Source: Lingula anatina (lineage: Eukaryota > Brachiopoda > Lingulata > Lingulida > Lingulidae). From it: 64,000 nucleotides of DNA. A program made the position numbers and the translations under genes. The stretch's first letter is position 1, and each line of letters begins with the position of its first letter. The notes below the pieces were generated by a model, which did not search any database, was not told the DNA's origin, and saw nothing but the letters and a program-made list of their open reading frames with translations. Below are positions 14,201 through 26,691 of this stretch, piece by piece. The stretch is taken from the NCBI RefSeq assembly GCF_001039355.2, contig NW_019775526.1, positions 119,002-183,001 on the forward strand, given 5' to 3'.

Positions 14201-15690
14201 GGGGCATTTTTACAAATTATTCAGATATGTGAATTTGAAGGGCAAAAAGGGTTTTTATTTTGTCAACCTGGGTAATGAAAAGGGCAAGCCATTCTGTCAC
14301 ATGGGCTACAGTGTCTAAACTGTCCATGCACACTGTCTGCCCTGCCCATGTTATTAATAAACCTGATTAAAATGGTTTCCTGGTAAGGTGAAAGTACCCA
14401 AAGTCAAGGCCCATCTGTCTAGTGCAAAAAAGGGTTACATATATATAGACAGTTAAAAAAGAACCACCAGTTGGCACAAGTTATGAATATTTATAGGGGT
14501 AGATAAGTACATGGGCAGCTTTGGATCAGCTGGAAATATGATTGTGATGTAGCATGCTCCTTGTGCTTACTGGGGGAATGGTTGTAAAGATAAATATAAA
14601 ACATGAAATAAAAAGATGGAAATCATGGTCTAAATATTTGTTATTGATATGCAAAATTACTTCCTATCTGAAATTGTTAAATGTTTGATTTTTTATCGTA
14701 ATAAAGCAAGTTGTTGCATCAGAGTTCAAACTGTCACTTTTTTTTTTGCTTTGAAATTACACATGACTACAAAGCTTAATTTTAAAAAAAATCCAAATTT
14801 TTCAAATAAAAATTTTAGGATTTTGTACCTAATTGACCTAGGATTTTAAAACTGCTGGTGGGAAAATGCAATTAATGACCAGTCAATCAAGGACAGCACA
14901 GCTTGTGACACCTGAGTGCATTTCGTTTGTTGGTACTAGCCTTACTATGAATAACGTAAATGAACTGAAAACCATCATGATAATTAGACTAAATCCAATT
15001 TAATTTTGTAAAGACAAATTACTAGTACTAAGTAATGATTTTGAACATTATATATCGATTCCTACTGAATGTCTGTTTGCGTTGATGTGTACAGAAAGCC
15101 CCTCTCCAAAAAATTGCAAAAATCAAATTTATTAATAAGTCAAAATTATTTAATAAATTGGACCATGCATACAACAAATGATCTAATGTGATGACAAATA
15201 CCTGTAAATTTTATCTAAAGGATCTTCTTAACTGTTCAAATGCATATTTTTTAGCCAACCCGAGAAAATCAAATTCAAATCAAGGCTGTATCTTCTTTCA
15301 GTATTAACACATTTATAATTCAAAGGTAAAATGACCAAATACTGAAAATCTGATTTAGAACTTATATAATGAAAGTAAATTTTATTGGTTTTTAACTCAA
15401 CCAATTTATATAATGATAGTAAATTTTATTGGATTTTAACTCAACCAATGATATGCATTCTTGATGCCTTTATGCTTGAGACGAAGTCATAACTGTACAC
15501 CTGCCTGGTGTCAGATAATGACAAAGTTTTCAGATCAAAAAATATTTTACAAGGTAGTTCAGTGCATTTTAACATGCGGATTGAAACAATATATGTTGCA
15601 AACACAGCACATGAGTGTCATTTCACTCTGATTTATTCTTTAAGAAAAAAAGTGGAGCCTAGACTTTCACCAACAAAAAGGCAGTTCTTT
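5201..15690. other. long AT-rich non-coding stretch
   Basis: No gene that I can support in about 10 kb. There are simple repeats: (ATA)n at about 5,694-5,718, (TA)n at about 8,876-8,888, a CT/T-rich run at 9,165-9,198, (AATA)n at about 10,098-10,120 and (TA)n at about 13,833-13,848. A tandem pair of units of about 46 bp containing GTAAATTTTATTGG lies at 15,362-15,450. ATG frames of 70 and 82 codons at 13,525 and 14,070 lack any recognisable domain or splice partner. It could include a long 3' UTR or introns of an unseen gene, but nothing shows this. Confidence 0.5.
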
Positions 15691-15858
15691 CAGGCCTGTA
15701 GCCAGGGGGGGGGGGGGGGGTTCGAAAGAACCACCCTTTTTGTCAGGAAAATGTCCATTCTGGGTAAAATCTGAGCTAGGTACACAAAGGTTTTCATTTT
15801 AAAAGGTCCACTTTTTTGGAAAAAGAACCCCTCTTTTGAAATTGCTGGTACAGGCCTG
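15691..15858. mobile_element. small hAT-like MITE with 5-bp target duplication
   Basis: This 168-bp element starts CAGGCCTGTAGCCAG and ends with the near-inverse CTGGTACAGGCCTG, so it has terminal inverted repeats of about 14 bp. It is flanked by TCTTT on both sides (15,686-15,690 and 15,859-15,863). An internal run of about 15 G follows the left terminus. It has no coding capacity. CAGG-starting termini with a short target duplication fit the hAT superfamily. The assignment to hAT rather than another family is inference. Confidence 0.6.
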
Positions 15859-15863
15859 TCTTT

Positions 15864-18800
15864 CAACCCCGCTCTACAGAAATCCCTCCAACTACAGACC
15901 TGAACATACTACAGACTTACCTTATATCTTTAATTGATGGTCTTTTGTGAAGTCAAAGTCACATCAGATTTCATAAAGGAGAAAAATCAGACTAACCACA
16001 AATATTTTCACAACCAATTTTTCAATATGGAGTATAGAACACTCTAGGGGAATTATTTGTTTCTTTATTATTTTCACACCTATAATTTAGTTCACATAAC
16101 CTGTCAGTGGTCCGATTATGAATCCCTGAACACCCCAATTCCAGTTTTGAGACTTCTGAAACCTGTCAAAGGCCTGACTGGTGAGGTTTTAATAATGTAA
16201 TCCTCTACATAGCAATAATTATTATTATATGTTTGTCTTCTTCGGGTTAAAAATTCATGGATTAAAAAAAATTCTCAGTGTAAGTGGCACTGTTCACATC
16301 AAAGGGCATTTAAACAATGAGTTGTGCTCTTGGGATTTTTTCCTAATAAATGACCGATAGAAAAATGTTCTATAGATGGCAGCACAAGATTACTAACTGT
16401 CGCAATTCTGCTACCTGCTCTGGGCCAAAGGGACAAAATGCTTCAATCTAGTCCTATGGTTGAACTCTCATTCATTTCTGTTCCTTATAAGAGCTCTGTG
16501 TGCTGTATACTATGTAATTTTCATGGAAGGCTCTAAAAGCAATTTACCATGGGCTAATTGTTTGGCATGCTATCATTTCTAGGTTTTCAACTCAAACATC
16601 AAAGATTGTGTCTCATATTTCCCATCAGTACTACATGTATAGGCTCTCAATAACAGACTATCAAGAGGAATATATTGAGTGAAATGTGTCTCTGGATGCA
16701 TCCTTTTCAAATATTGCTGGTGTGGGTTGTAATTCATACAAACATATATTTGCTAAGGAAATATTTAATATCACATAATATAACTTGTCAACAGTGCATT
16801 GTTTTAAAGAACAAACAACTGTTACATAATCATTCTTAGGTCCATGAACACCAAAAATCAAAGGAGTCTCTTTGTCAAGGTAATGTGTTAGTTGAGATGC
16901 AGTGTCACAACCAATGAAATAAGTAGCATTTCACAAAGCCAGGTTTCAAGGTACATACGAACCGAGCATCGGTGGAGCGTGGATTCCCAGTAACACATGT
17001 AAACCACTTCTACTAGATTCTTATATGACTCAAATAAATTCGACATGCCAAGGGATAAACTGAATAGATCACTCGATCTGCCATAAAAGACATTTAGACT
17101 GCTCCTTTCTTTAAATTTTTGGTTGTAAATTTAACCTACTTCCGTGACCTACTTTCCTGCCCCATTGACATACAGCTTAGAATGCCAGCAGAAAAATCTG
17201 TTCAAACATCATTTTCGGGTAAAATTAAACAATGCCGTTTGATTATTCTCTTAGTTATACTACTTGAAACTATATGCTGCCATTTGGTTGGTTTTTGTGA
17301 CAAAAAATTGACTTTGTATGCATCTTTAAGGATTTCAGTCTTATTTTGCCCTGTACCCTCCTTATTTTAGCTAGAAACCCCTTAATTGTATGTTACACTG
17401 TGAGATACCATTACACTTAGTCCATACTGCAATAAAGTGATATCAGATATCCCTCTGGCAGTATCTGAAATTTATGTAGAACTTTTTTGATAAGACAGCA
17501 TCTCTTGGGACAGCACAAATCAATCTGGTATAATGAAGTTGTAAGAAGAACTGTCTTTCATTCATTAAATCAGTGTCAAAACCAGATGAAGTAATGTAAC
17601 CTGTCCTACTCCTTCAATAACCCAGAACCTAGAAATCTTCTTCACAATGGCACAGTGGGAATTCCCCGATGTATCAGTCCTCAACACGTGATTCATTCCC
17701 ACAGTAAAAGTATTATTTTCACAATAAATAGTGTCATTTTCACAATACAGTATCATTTAAAAGTAATCAATCAGTCTTATAATAAAGATGATAGCTTCAG
17801 CGGCTGGTGGTCAATGTCATTTTCTGTTAATAATTGACCATCAAATTGTAATATCATGATCTAATTAAGCATGGAATAAACAAATCCATAACCACTAACA
17901 GGAGTTGAACAGAAAATGGAATCAAAATTAAAGTTTAATCATATCCAAAGCCCTTACATACAATGGCAGACTCAAGGTGGGGGGAGGGGAGCGGGCCCAG
18001 GTTGAAAATTGTAGTCAACATATTTTACAATGACATGGTTTACCTATTTTTTTTTTTGAAGAGAGGCAAGATTAAAATTACCTATGTACAATGCATCTTC
18101 ATCCATCTGCATATACATATCAAACTCAAAAATTAAAACAATTTGTTTAAACATTTATTTCTAAACTGTATGACTAAATGTTCAATGATTAATTCCATGA
18201 GTTGCAACATTAACTACGTACACACAAACATCCTGACGTAATGTATTTGTGTGGTCAAATAAAGTTTAAAAATACTGAGAGTATGAAAACTGAACATACT
18301 GCCTGCAAATGTAACAAATATTAAAAACTGATCACTGAATTTCTATTCAAATGACATCTGACATCTTGAAGAACGCAATGCACATCAAAAATTTTTCTTC
18401 AGTACATGAGTGTAAATTAATAAACAGATTAAGAAGACATTACACAGAAAGGAAAAGCAATGATGTTCAAAGTATATTTACCAGTCTTCTTTCAGTGCAA
18501 ACTGTTAATTGCTACAAGGAGTTCAGAAACTAGAAGTACAGGTTTAACCCCAGTAATCCCGATATCTCATTTACGGACATCCATCATTAAGCCTAGCCAG
18601 TTAACTTTTGTTGGTAAGTCTGATTATGTCAATTTGAAGTCTTAAACAGTCCCAAAGAAAAAACTACAAATTCAAATATGTACATAGATGGCCACATTTT
18701 AAAAAAGTGTGATGCATAAAACCGTTGCATTGAGAGTCACTAAGTTCTTTTATATGAGTTTACAAAGGCAAAGGAACAGCTTTGTACTAAACTCGAAAAA

Positions 18801-19216
18801 AAAAAAGGCAACATATTGATCTCTTATTGAAGTCAGTAAGTGTAAGCCTACACAAATTACCTGCATGTTGTACAAACTAATTATGTATCACAGAATAAAC
18901 TAATCAAATTACAAATATGGGCTTCACTCCCAATACCAGTTTCAATGTATGCTCCAATGCAAGTTTGTTCAACCACCTCTAATATTCCACTACAAATTAA
19001 GTTCACGGAAACATAATCTTATTCTTTACAAATCCGTCAGGCTTCATGTTACAGCTGAATTGTGCTATTCTTTTCTTCCAGCACAACCTGCAAACATGAA
19101 ATACACCAATCCTCAGAATGATTCAATCACATGATGTTGCTTTCAGGTTGAAGGAAGCTTAAAATATTCATTGAAATGCAATTTTTCTCACATCTGAACT
19201 TCATTATTTTAACTTT
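15864..19216. other. AT-rich non-coding stretch
   Basis: I see no supported gene. Open frames here are short (up to 83 codons) and unlike known proteins. A G-rich tract sits near 17,970-18,000. The minus-strand membrane-protein gene that ends at 19,637 may have its 3' UTR running left into this stretch. Confidence 0.45.
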
Positions 19217-19636
19217 AAGGAAGAATCTTAAAATTTTGTTTACACAATTTTTTATCAAATTATTTTGCAATTGGTCGGTTTAGCTTGAATCCATATATGG
19301 GAGCCTGGAATCTCTATTTAATTGAATAAGTTTTTGCAATGGGCTGGTAAACCTAGAAGCAGACAATTAAGTTCTTGACCACTGGATGACTGACATGAAA
19401 AGGCTTCTTTTAATGGACTGAGGGCATTTAAGAATTGATGATGTACAGAAGGGAAATCTGTCCAGCACAGACCTATATGCACTGTTGCATGATAAAAAAT
19501 AGATTTCTCAGGGCTTCAATAATTTTGTCTCAATAACCACTAATTATTAATTAACATATGATACAAACAGCTAAAAAGAAAACTTGTTTGCAAAAGATAA
19601 CTTCATGCAAACAAAAGAAGATTTACCTTTAGCACT

Positions 19637-22600
19637 TTAAGAAAGTCTGCCTTCTGACTTTGCCTTTGACAACTCTTTCTGCAGTTCATGTTCTGACCTA
19701 TAAAATTGCACACAGCCCATTGGAAACAAACCTCTTCTGTGGTTGCATAGGCCCTATATAAAATAAATAAAAGGGTTATATTCCATCTACACATTTTGGG
19801 ATATGATCATAAAACAATAGCTGATTTAAAATAAGTTACCCGTGTGATTGCAATATATGGTATATACATTTATACATATGCATGCAAGCATGCACACACA
19901 CCTCAAAATTCCATCCTTTATAATTTCACATTTGCAAAATACAAATATGAATCAAACTTTTTTTATTCTTATACCATTATTAGGAGGTATATTTCAAAAT
20001 ATATATGACAGCAGAAATATCATAGTTTTTACCTCCCACAAGCCAGAGACATTGGTTCTTCTGAGATTTGTTATGATATTCCCTGGGATTAATTCCAACT
20101 CATCACTCCCATTGGCATGATGAGTGCTGAGTACTTTGGCACATCGGAATTCACTCCCAGAAAACTCTGAAAATTCATTTTTTCAACAGAAGCTTACTAT
20201 ACATTTATTATTACAGCATTTCATACAGGCAAACTAAAAGAAACTTGTCTAGGCATGATATGATCTCCTGTAAAAGCAAAAGTAGTTGACTTAAATTGAA
20301 AAAAAGTAAATATTTTACAGACTGCTTACATGAGAAAAACATTGTATAAACACAGGTCTTAAAGAATTGATAAAAATATATGGCAGCTAACAAAATAAAA
20401 GATATATAATAACTAAAATTGATAATGTCATATAGATAAAAAATGCTTCTTTTCTGAGTGAAAATGAGACCATTTACTCTAGAAATCAATGGATGGATGT
20501 TTAACAGATAAATTTATACAAATATTGCTCATACAGGTAATGGTGCCAAGTATTATTATCAAGAAAATACTGGAACTGTGAATACTTGTTACCAAGCAGT
20601 CTCTTCCTACTAAATTTAATTAGCTTTTCATGATTTAAAATGTATTTGGATTTTGTGAGTAAAACAATGTGTGCCTCTATAAGTGTACTTGTACATTGTT
20701 TCAAATTATTAAGTATACTATTTCAATTACATTAAAGACATCACTCCTTATCTGTGACATATCTATAATTCTCTGCCAATCAACATGCCTTTATTTTCAG
20801 GGCCAATGAGTAGGCAACATCAAGTTACATATTCCACTGACACTCACTGGTCAAAACATTTATACAGTATCTTTCCAAAGTTCCTGAACCCTTTCTTGTG
20901 ACAAACAAATACTTACTGAGTTGACTTGTTCTCATGGCATTCTTCATGTGATCATGCACTTTTACCAAAGACTCATTTCTCTTGTTTTCCTTCACCAAGC
21001 CGAGAGACAGGTCTGATTCTGAGTAGTCTGGTGGTTTGTCAGGCAAGTTGTCCCTGGTACATATTAGGTAGCACATCAGTACTATGAGGATCACTAGGGA
21101 AAACCCACCAATAAAAAGACATATTACTGCCTGTAGGTCAGTTAAGGAAAGGTCACTGTCATTTTAAAGTGGATGTTTTATTACAAAATAACAGTGTCAG
21201 TCTGCATTGTCACTTCATTGGTAAATTGACCAGGTTCACTTGCATTGTCAAGTTCAATCATGAAATTATTCTAATTTACTATTAAATTCCTACCAAAATC
21301 AAGAAAAAGTGTTTTACAAAAACACCTAAGATCAAATTGAAAATTCAATCCAAGAAGGACATTTGTGCGTGCACGCGCGCACACACACACACACATACAC
21401 ACACACATTTTAAAGGGATACAATCAAAACGTGTATGTCAATGGTTCTAGGTGGTTCATGATATGCTATTTCCAAGTTGCACATATGATATGTTCCTGTG
21501 AGTGGTTCATATTGGCTCTCATCACTCCCCTCACTTGACCAGCCTGTGTCACATATGCACCCTTTACCTTTGTCATTTTGTTGGCCATGGTGACACTTAT
21601 AGTGCTTCTGAAACATTGCATTTTTCATTCTATATGTATATAAATATTTCATTTGTATTCTTAATTTTCAACTTAGATACCATATGACAGTAAAAAAATT
21701 ATGCAGAGTTAATTCTGAATGCATTTGTTATATAGTAAATGAATGTGAATTATCAGCACTCATCATGCCAATGGGAGTCATGAGTTGGAATTAAAAGAAA
21801 CGATAAAACTATTTGCATTAAAAAACATATGGTAACTGGAATGTATCAAACAGTTCAAATGAGATTAACTAATGCATTTCAAAGAAACATTGCGTGACAA
21901 AAGAAAGCTTACAATTTGCATTACATCCAATATTTCTAGATCTGATGATGCTCTGCTACCAGCCATGTAATTCAAATCTTCTTCTTCCAAAGCTAAGTCA
22001 AAATCTCTGCACTGATTGAACTCCTTCAAATAAACCTAGGTATTTACAATAGAATACGCATTTATAATATTTGTTTCAAATTTTTAGGAAAAGAGTTTTT
22101 TTATTTGAAATAAGCCTCCCTGTCCCCCCTCCCGGCATTCTCATCGCCAACAAGTTTATCATCACCTCACATTCTACTGACTTGTGAAAAGAAAGAAAAA
22201 AATGAAATTATATAAAAAAAACTTGACCTTACATGGGTTAAAGATTCACAATATATTTATTGCTGTATCAAAACTAGATGTGGTTCTGTAGGGTATTTTA
22301 CCAACTTTACCTTGGTGGGTGTGTTTCCTGCTGCTGCACCAGAAATACACGGAGGCACCTCTTCACACCTTCTAGTTTTATCATTGAAGACATTTCTAAA
22401 GCCATTGTATTTGACTACACAGTCCACAGGAGTACAACGGTTCAGTCTATCTTCATCAGGACTTCCACAGTCAGGATACCCTAGACAAGCCAGGTAGAAA
22501 AAATAAATTTGGCCATACATACATCTTGCAGTAAATATTGAATAATAATACTAATAAATAATAGCTGAACATTGCATGGAATTATCTTTAAATTAATTCT

Positions 22601-24222
22601 TTTTACCGCATAGTTACAATCTTTGTTTGACAAATAACTTAAAACATAATGACAAAATATGGTAATATTTTGTCTTAATTATTAATGTAAAATATTCGTA
22701 ACAGCTTATATTCTCTTCAATTCATGTTTGTCTCAGTTATTCATGCAAACCTGACTTACCTTGCAAATCTGATGCAAACCAACTGTTATATGAAGCAGTT
22801 GTATTAAAATTAATCTGATGCCTTATTGCTTGACTTTTGTTGTAGATGGCATCAACTTGACAATATCCTATTCGATCTATTAAGTACTAAATGAAGGAAA
22901 AGAACAGAGATAGTCTAGGTAATCATATGGCAAATTACAATGAGAAAGATAAAAAATAATCAATTTACATTTTTGTTTGTTTGTTTTTTTTTAATCTTTT
23001 ATATACAGCTTTTTAATCCACATTGCAGCAAGAAAAATTGTAAAAATTTGAAAATGACAAACCTTGGTTTGTGGCTAAGAAAAATGAGCAATGGAATACC
23101 AATGCCAAGAAAAATTAAAAGGTACATTGCTCATGACAGAAATGAGAAAAATGAGCAGAAAACTGTTAATGCTACTGTTCAATCAAAACTTACCAGGTTC
23201 ACAAACATAAGGGTTATATTGCAAGAATCATATGGGGACAAAATGACTTTCTTTCCACCTATTAGATGCATGGACTAGAAAGAAAATATTGCAGTTTTGA
23301 TATGCTAAAAAAAAGTAAAATGTTTCTGAAAATTCAAATTAGAAACACTTTAGTATTAAATTTTAAAGTATCAAATTAAATAAACCTATTTTTATCATAT
23401 AAATCACTCATTAGCTACAGTTCCTGAGTTGGTTTCACAAAAGTGAAACAATCACATACCTCACAATCCTCTGGTGATTCTAGAAGGCAACACTTGTGCA
23501 TCGCTGCTTTTAAATTCAGTGGTTCTTTTCCCTGATTCTGAGCTGTTACATCTAAGAAAAACAAGTCTGACTATACTTTTACAAATACTCAAAATTTAAT
23601 GGTAACTGATAAATGTTTTTATCTCTCTCTTTTAATTATTCTTTTAAATTACATGTGCCATATCTCTTTATTTTTAGAAAATCTGGAATTCATAATTACA
23701 TTTTAAGATGCAAAATGCACTTACAAAATATAAGGCCAGTATCCTCTCTGCCAAAAGGTTTAATCCCAGAATCCTAAAGCAAAAAATGTTACATTTGAAT
23801 TTATGCACCAGATGTTTACCAACTGGTTTACTGTCATAATCATGTACAGTGTAGTCATGGTAGTAGGTATGCTGTTAAGTAAATATATTTAAATCAACTC
23901 TGAAAATTGGCAATCAAATTTTGTCTTATTTTAGGGTATACCATTACCTTTCATCAGTGAACTATCATTCTTGCAGATTCTCAATAACAATGCTGAATTA
24001 AAATGAATATATATAAACATCTGTATGTTTTCAATAATCTACAACATTTGAAAAAAAAGATGGTTTAATGTACAATGTTTCTTGCTGCATGTTATTCACC
24101 TTTATCCTCAATGGGATTTGCTCTTCACATTCACAAGGGCTCATCATAAGTACATGTAGACAGAGGCAGATGAGAATACCCTCATATATGAAAGAACGGC
24201 TAACCATTTTTGATCTATGCAT
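19637..24222 (-). CDS. cysteine-rich single-pass membrane protein with juxtamembrane EGF-like module, copy 1
   Basis: Eleven exons join in frame into 471 residues: 24,100-24,222; 23,725-23,773; 23,460-23,551; 23,194-23,274; 22,760-22,886; 22,311-22,480; 21,913-22,035; 21,422-21,607; 20,917-21,130; 20,033-20,166; 19,637-19,753. All introns are GT..AG and phases agree. A TAA directly precedes the first ATG. The N terminus is a signal peptide (hydrophobic GILICLCLHVLMM). The ectodomain is cysteine-rich with N-glycosylation sequons (NKS, NTT, NIT). A compact EGF-like stretch (CHHG...CICDTGW) comes just before one transmembrane helix (AVICLFIGGFSLVILIVLMC). A cytoplasmic tail of about 135 residues follows, with a PPDY motif. 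Type I topology is inferred. I do not recognise the family and assign no function. It lies head to head with katanin. The exon 8 donor (GTATCC) is weak. Confidence 0.75.
21380..21408. repeat. CA microsatellite in intron 8 of the membrane-protein gene
   Basis: A (CA)n tract, (TG)n on the transcribed strand, begins about a dozen bases downstream of the weak exon 8 donor. In copy 2 the same tract is longer (about 28,436-28,479). Confidence 0.9.
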
Positions 24223-24319
24223 TTAACACATATATACAAATCTTAAAAGAAAAAGAAAAATATTATTATACAGATCTAAGGTGCAATGTGTATGTTCTCT
24301 TAATGACTAGATGTTAAAA

Positions 24320-24461
24320 GATTAATCTGAATAATAATCTGTTTACTATACCGGTACAAAGATGATTGGCTAACTAATATGGAGATATTAAATTATTCAT
24401 CTGAATAATAATCTGTTTACTATACAAAGATGATTGGCTAACTAATACTGAGATATAATTA
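24320..24461. repeat. 70-bp tandem duplication upstream of the membrane-protein gene
   Basis: Two units containing CTGAATAATAATCTGTTTAC and AAAGATGATTGGCTAACTAA follow one another with few differences. The same pair is present in copy 2 at about 31,400-31,545, so the duplication is older than the split of the two copies. Confidence 0.85.
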
Positions 24462-24779
24462 GTCAAAATAATATTGTGGTGCACATTTCAAAGCAAAATA
24501 TTTGAAAGTAAGTCAGGAGTTATTTCATGTTACATGCACACTTGTACCCACCAGATGTTTCTTTTCGAAATTCTGTTGACTTGTCAGTGCTTTAATGACC
24601 AGTTAAGTGTATACCTGATGGAGATTGCAATTCAATTGCAAGGAAGCACCTACAAATTACAAAACGTGTAACTTGACTGAACTATAAAAATAAAAGAAAC
24701 CGGCCAAAAGAGACCCAATTCATCAATACACAGTACGGATACATGAGACTAAATATAAATCGTCATAAAGAATATGTAA

Positions 24780-25141
24780 AAACATAAGATACTTCACAAT
24801 CACGTGTGTATCACGATGAAATGGAACGTTTTGCTGACAACTAATAAGTGAATTAACTTTGTTCAACAACAACGTCGTCTGGTCCATTTCCGGTTACACT
24901 GGAACTCCGCATAAACAGTCACGTGATCGTTTCAATTTGAAAATCAAAAGTCAACATTGTATTTTTGCCTTTTAAAAAACCTTTTGAAACAGCAGTCTGT
25001 ATTGCATTTTATTATGTTTTCTGCAATTAAAGACAAGTGATTGTTCGAAATTATTTTCATAGCAAAAAGTATTGGCAGTTGGTTTTAAGTGCAGCCCTTG
25101 ACATAACGAAAATTCAAACTGAGGGTCGGGCAAACAAATCG
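24780..25141. promoter_or_regulatory. shared promoter and noncoding first exon of katanin, copy 1
   Basis: This lies between the divergent membrane-protein gene and katanin. An ETS-type site (ATTTCCGGT, 24,886-24,894) and an E-box CACGTG (24,920-24,925) are conserved in copy 2. A second CACGTG at 24,801 is not. There is no TATA box. A noncoding katanin exon probably ends at 25,141 (AAATCG|GTATGT), because the coding exon at 25,546 is preceded by a good acceptor (TTCTTTTTGTGACAG). Bidirectional use is inferred from geometry. Confidence 0.45.
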
Positions 25142-25545
25142 GTATGTGTAAAAACTACATTAATTCCAACAATATTCGCCTTCAGGGACTGGGTTTGATG
25201 TACTGCTGGAGTCACGAAATAATATTTTCACTACTGAATTATATTTTATAAGACAAACTTATTTCAGTTACATTAAACGTTGCTTCTCTTCAAAGATGTC
25301 AGATTATTGAACTGAATGAGGAAGCCGATTGTGAAGGGAATTAATTAGTTTATTTGGTCATGCATAAATTGCAAGGCCATCAACGTTAAACATCTGATAT
25401 TCCTTCTGCATTGTCTTTGGAATGAAATTTAACATTGGATAATTTTATAGTAAGATTACTAATAAATGCATGATGAAAATGTATTTTTGATAAAACCCTG
25501 GTAGTAAGAATTAACCCACAATTTCTTTTTGTGACAGAACCCAAA

Positions 25546-26108
25546 ATGAGTGCAAACGTTGCAGAAATATGTGAGAACACCAAGATGGGAAGGGAGTATG
25601 CCCTTCTGGGAAATTACGACACTTCCTTGGTCTATTATCAAGGTGTAATACAGCAAATACAAAAGCTGCTAACATCAATCAAAGATCCTACAAGAAAGCA
25701 GAAGTGGCAACAGGTAAATAAGGATATAATGCATGTCTTTAACATAATTTATGCAGTTTTTAAGCAGTAATGATTGAACACTTCTTCATTCAGGCCTTTG
25801 ATATTAAAAAGATAACTGTCATTGCCCCTTTTTTAGTATAAACTTTTCCCTACACCAGTACAAACAAGATGGATTTATTGATAATTAACCTATGATTTAT
25901 CATCTTTTTGCACATTTGTACATTTTTAGGTGCGTCAGGAGATTGCAACAGAATATGAACATGTGAAGGATATAAGTAGCACTCTTGCCAGTTTCAAAGC
26001 AGATAATGCACGCAGTGAATACAGGTCTCCTCTTGGAGGTTTTCATGAAAATGAGGAGCCAACTAGAGACCCTGATGTGTGGCCACCACCAACACCTGTA
26101 GAGCATAG
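25546..26108 (+). pseudogene. katanin p60 5' fragment (exons 1-2), copy 1
   Basis: Two exons (25,546-25,713 and 25,930-26,108) encode the first 115 residues of katanin p60: the N-terminal MIT-like three-helix domain ([19 protein letters not shown]) and the PDVWPPPTP stretch. They match 33,871-34,487 with three residue changes (L/Q, A/V and K/R, copy 1 first). The sequence then enters an (AT)n tract and stops at the N, so no exon 3 exists here. It is not degraded: no stop or frameshift. I list it as a partial copy; it is most likely the other allele of the complete gene rather than a true pseudogene. Confidence 0.7.
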
Positions 26109-26167
26109 GTAAGTGACATAGAAAAAGCAATGCTATTGTTTCTCAGTTGAGATATCATTTTGGTGAA

Positions 26168-26170
<3 letters not shown>

Positions 26171-26240
<70 letters not shown>
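26171..26240. repeat. AT dinucleotide repeat at the duplication junction
   Basis: About 70 bases of pure (AT)n occupy katanin intron 2 of copy 1, just before the assembly N. Copy 2 carries ordinary sequence here with only a short TATATA stretch. Such a tract is a likely cause of the assembly break. Confidence 0.95.
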
Positions 26241-26243
<3 letters not shown>

Positions 26244-26268
26244 CCTTTATTTTACTTTTTTCTTTTTT

Positions 26269-26269
26269 N
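26269..26269. other. single N at copy 1/copy 2 junction
   Basis: To the left the sequence matches intron 2 of katanin up to TTACTTTTTTCTTTT, the bases before the exon 3 acceptor. To the right it jumps back to the start of the duplicated block (TTCAAGGAAGAATC). The N marks a join between contigs. Confidence 0.95.
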
Positions 26270-26691
26270 TTCAAGGAAGAATCTTAAAATTTTGTTTACA
26301 TAATTTTTTAATCAAATTATTTTGCAATTGGCCGGTTCAGCTTGAATCCATATATGGGAGCCTGGAATCTCTATTTAATTGAATAAGTTTTTGCAATGGG
26401 CTGGTAAACCTAGAAGCAGACAAGTTCTTGACCACTGGATGACTGACATGAAAAGGCTTCGTTTAATGGACTGAGGGCATTTAAGAATTGATGATGTACA
26501 GAAGGGAATTCTGTCCAGCACAGACCTATATATGCACTGTTGCATGATAAAAAATAGATTTCTCAGGGCTTCAATAATTTTGTCTCAATAACTACTAATT
26601 ATTAATTAACATACGATACAAGCAGCTAAAAAGAAAACTAGTTTGCAAAAGATAACTTCATGCAAACAAAAGAAGATTTACCTTTAGCACT

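Larger units (their letters stand above)
19217..26268. repeat. duplicated block, copy 1
   Basis: This block matches 26,270-34,677 in the same orientation, base for base apart from scattered substitutions and small indels. It covers the whole minus-strand membrane-protein gene, the shared promoter, and katanin exons 1 and 2. It ends at a single N, in intron 2 of katanin, just short of the acceptor of exon 3. The match begins at AAGGAAGAATCTTAAAATTT. Given the N and allele-like divergence, uncollapsed haplotypes are the best explanation; a recent real tandem duplication is the alternative. Confidence 0.9.

Noticed and set aside
19603-19794. 63-codon minus-strand frame resembling a cysteine-rich ShK-like peptide
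   Set aside because: The exon is read in another frame: phase 0 after exon 10 gives GLCNHRRG... ending at a natural stop. The cysteine-rich frame is a shadow and would lie on the cytoplasmic side.
23041-23278. Plus-strand frame of 112 codons (76 in copy 2)
   Set aside because: It overlaps exon 4 of the minus-strand gene in antisense; its presence in both copies only reflects the duplicated block.
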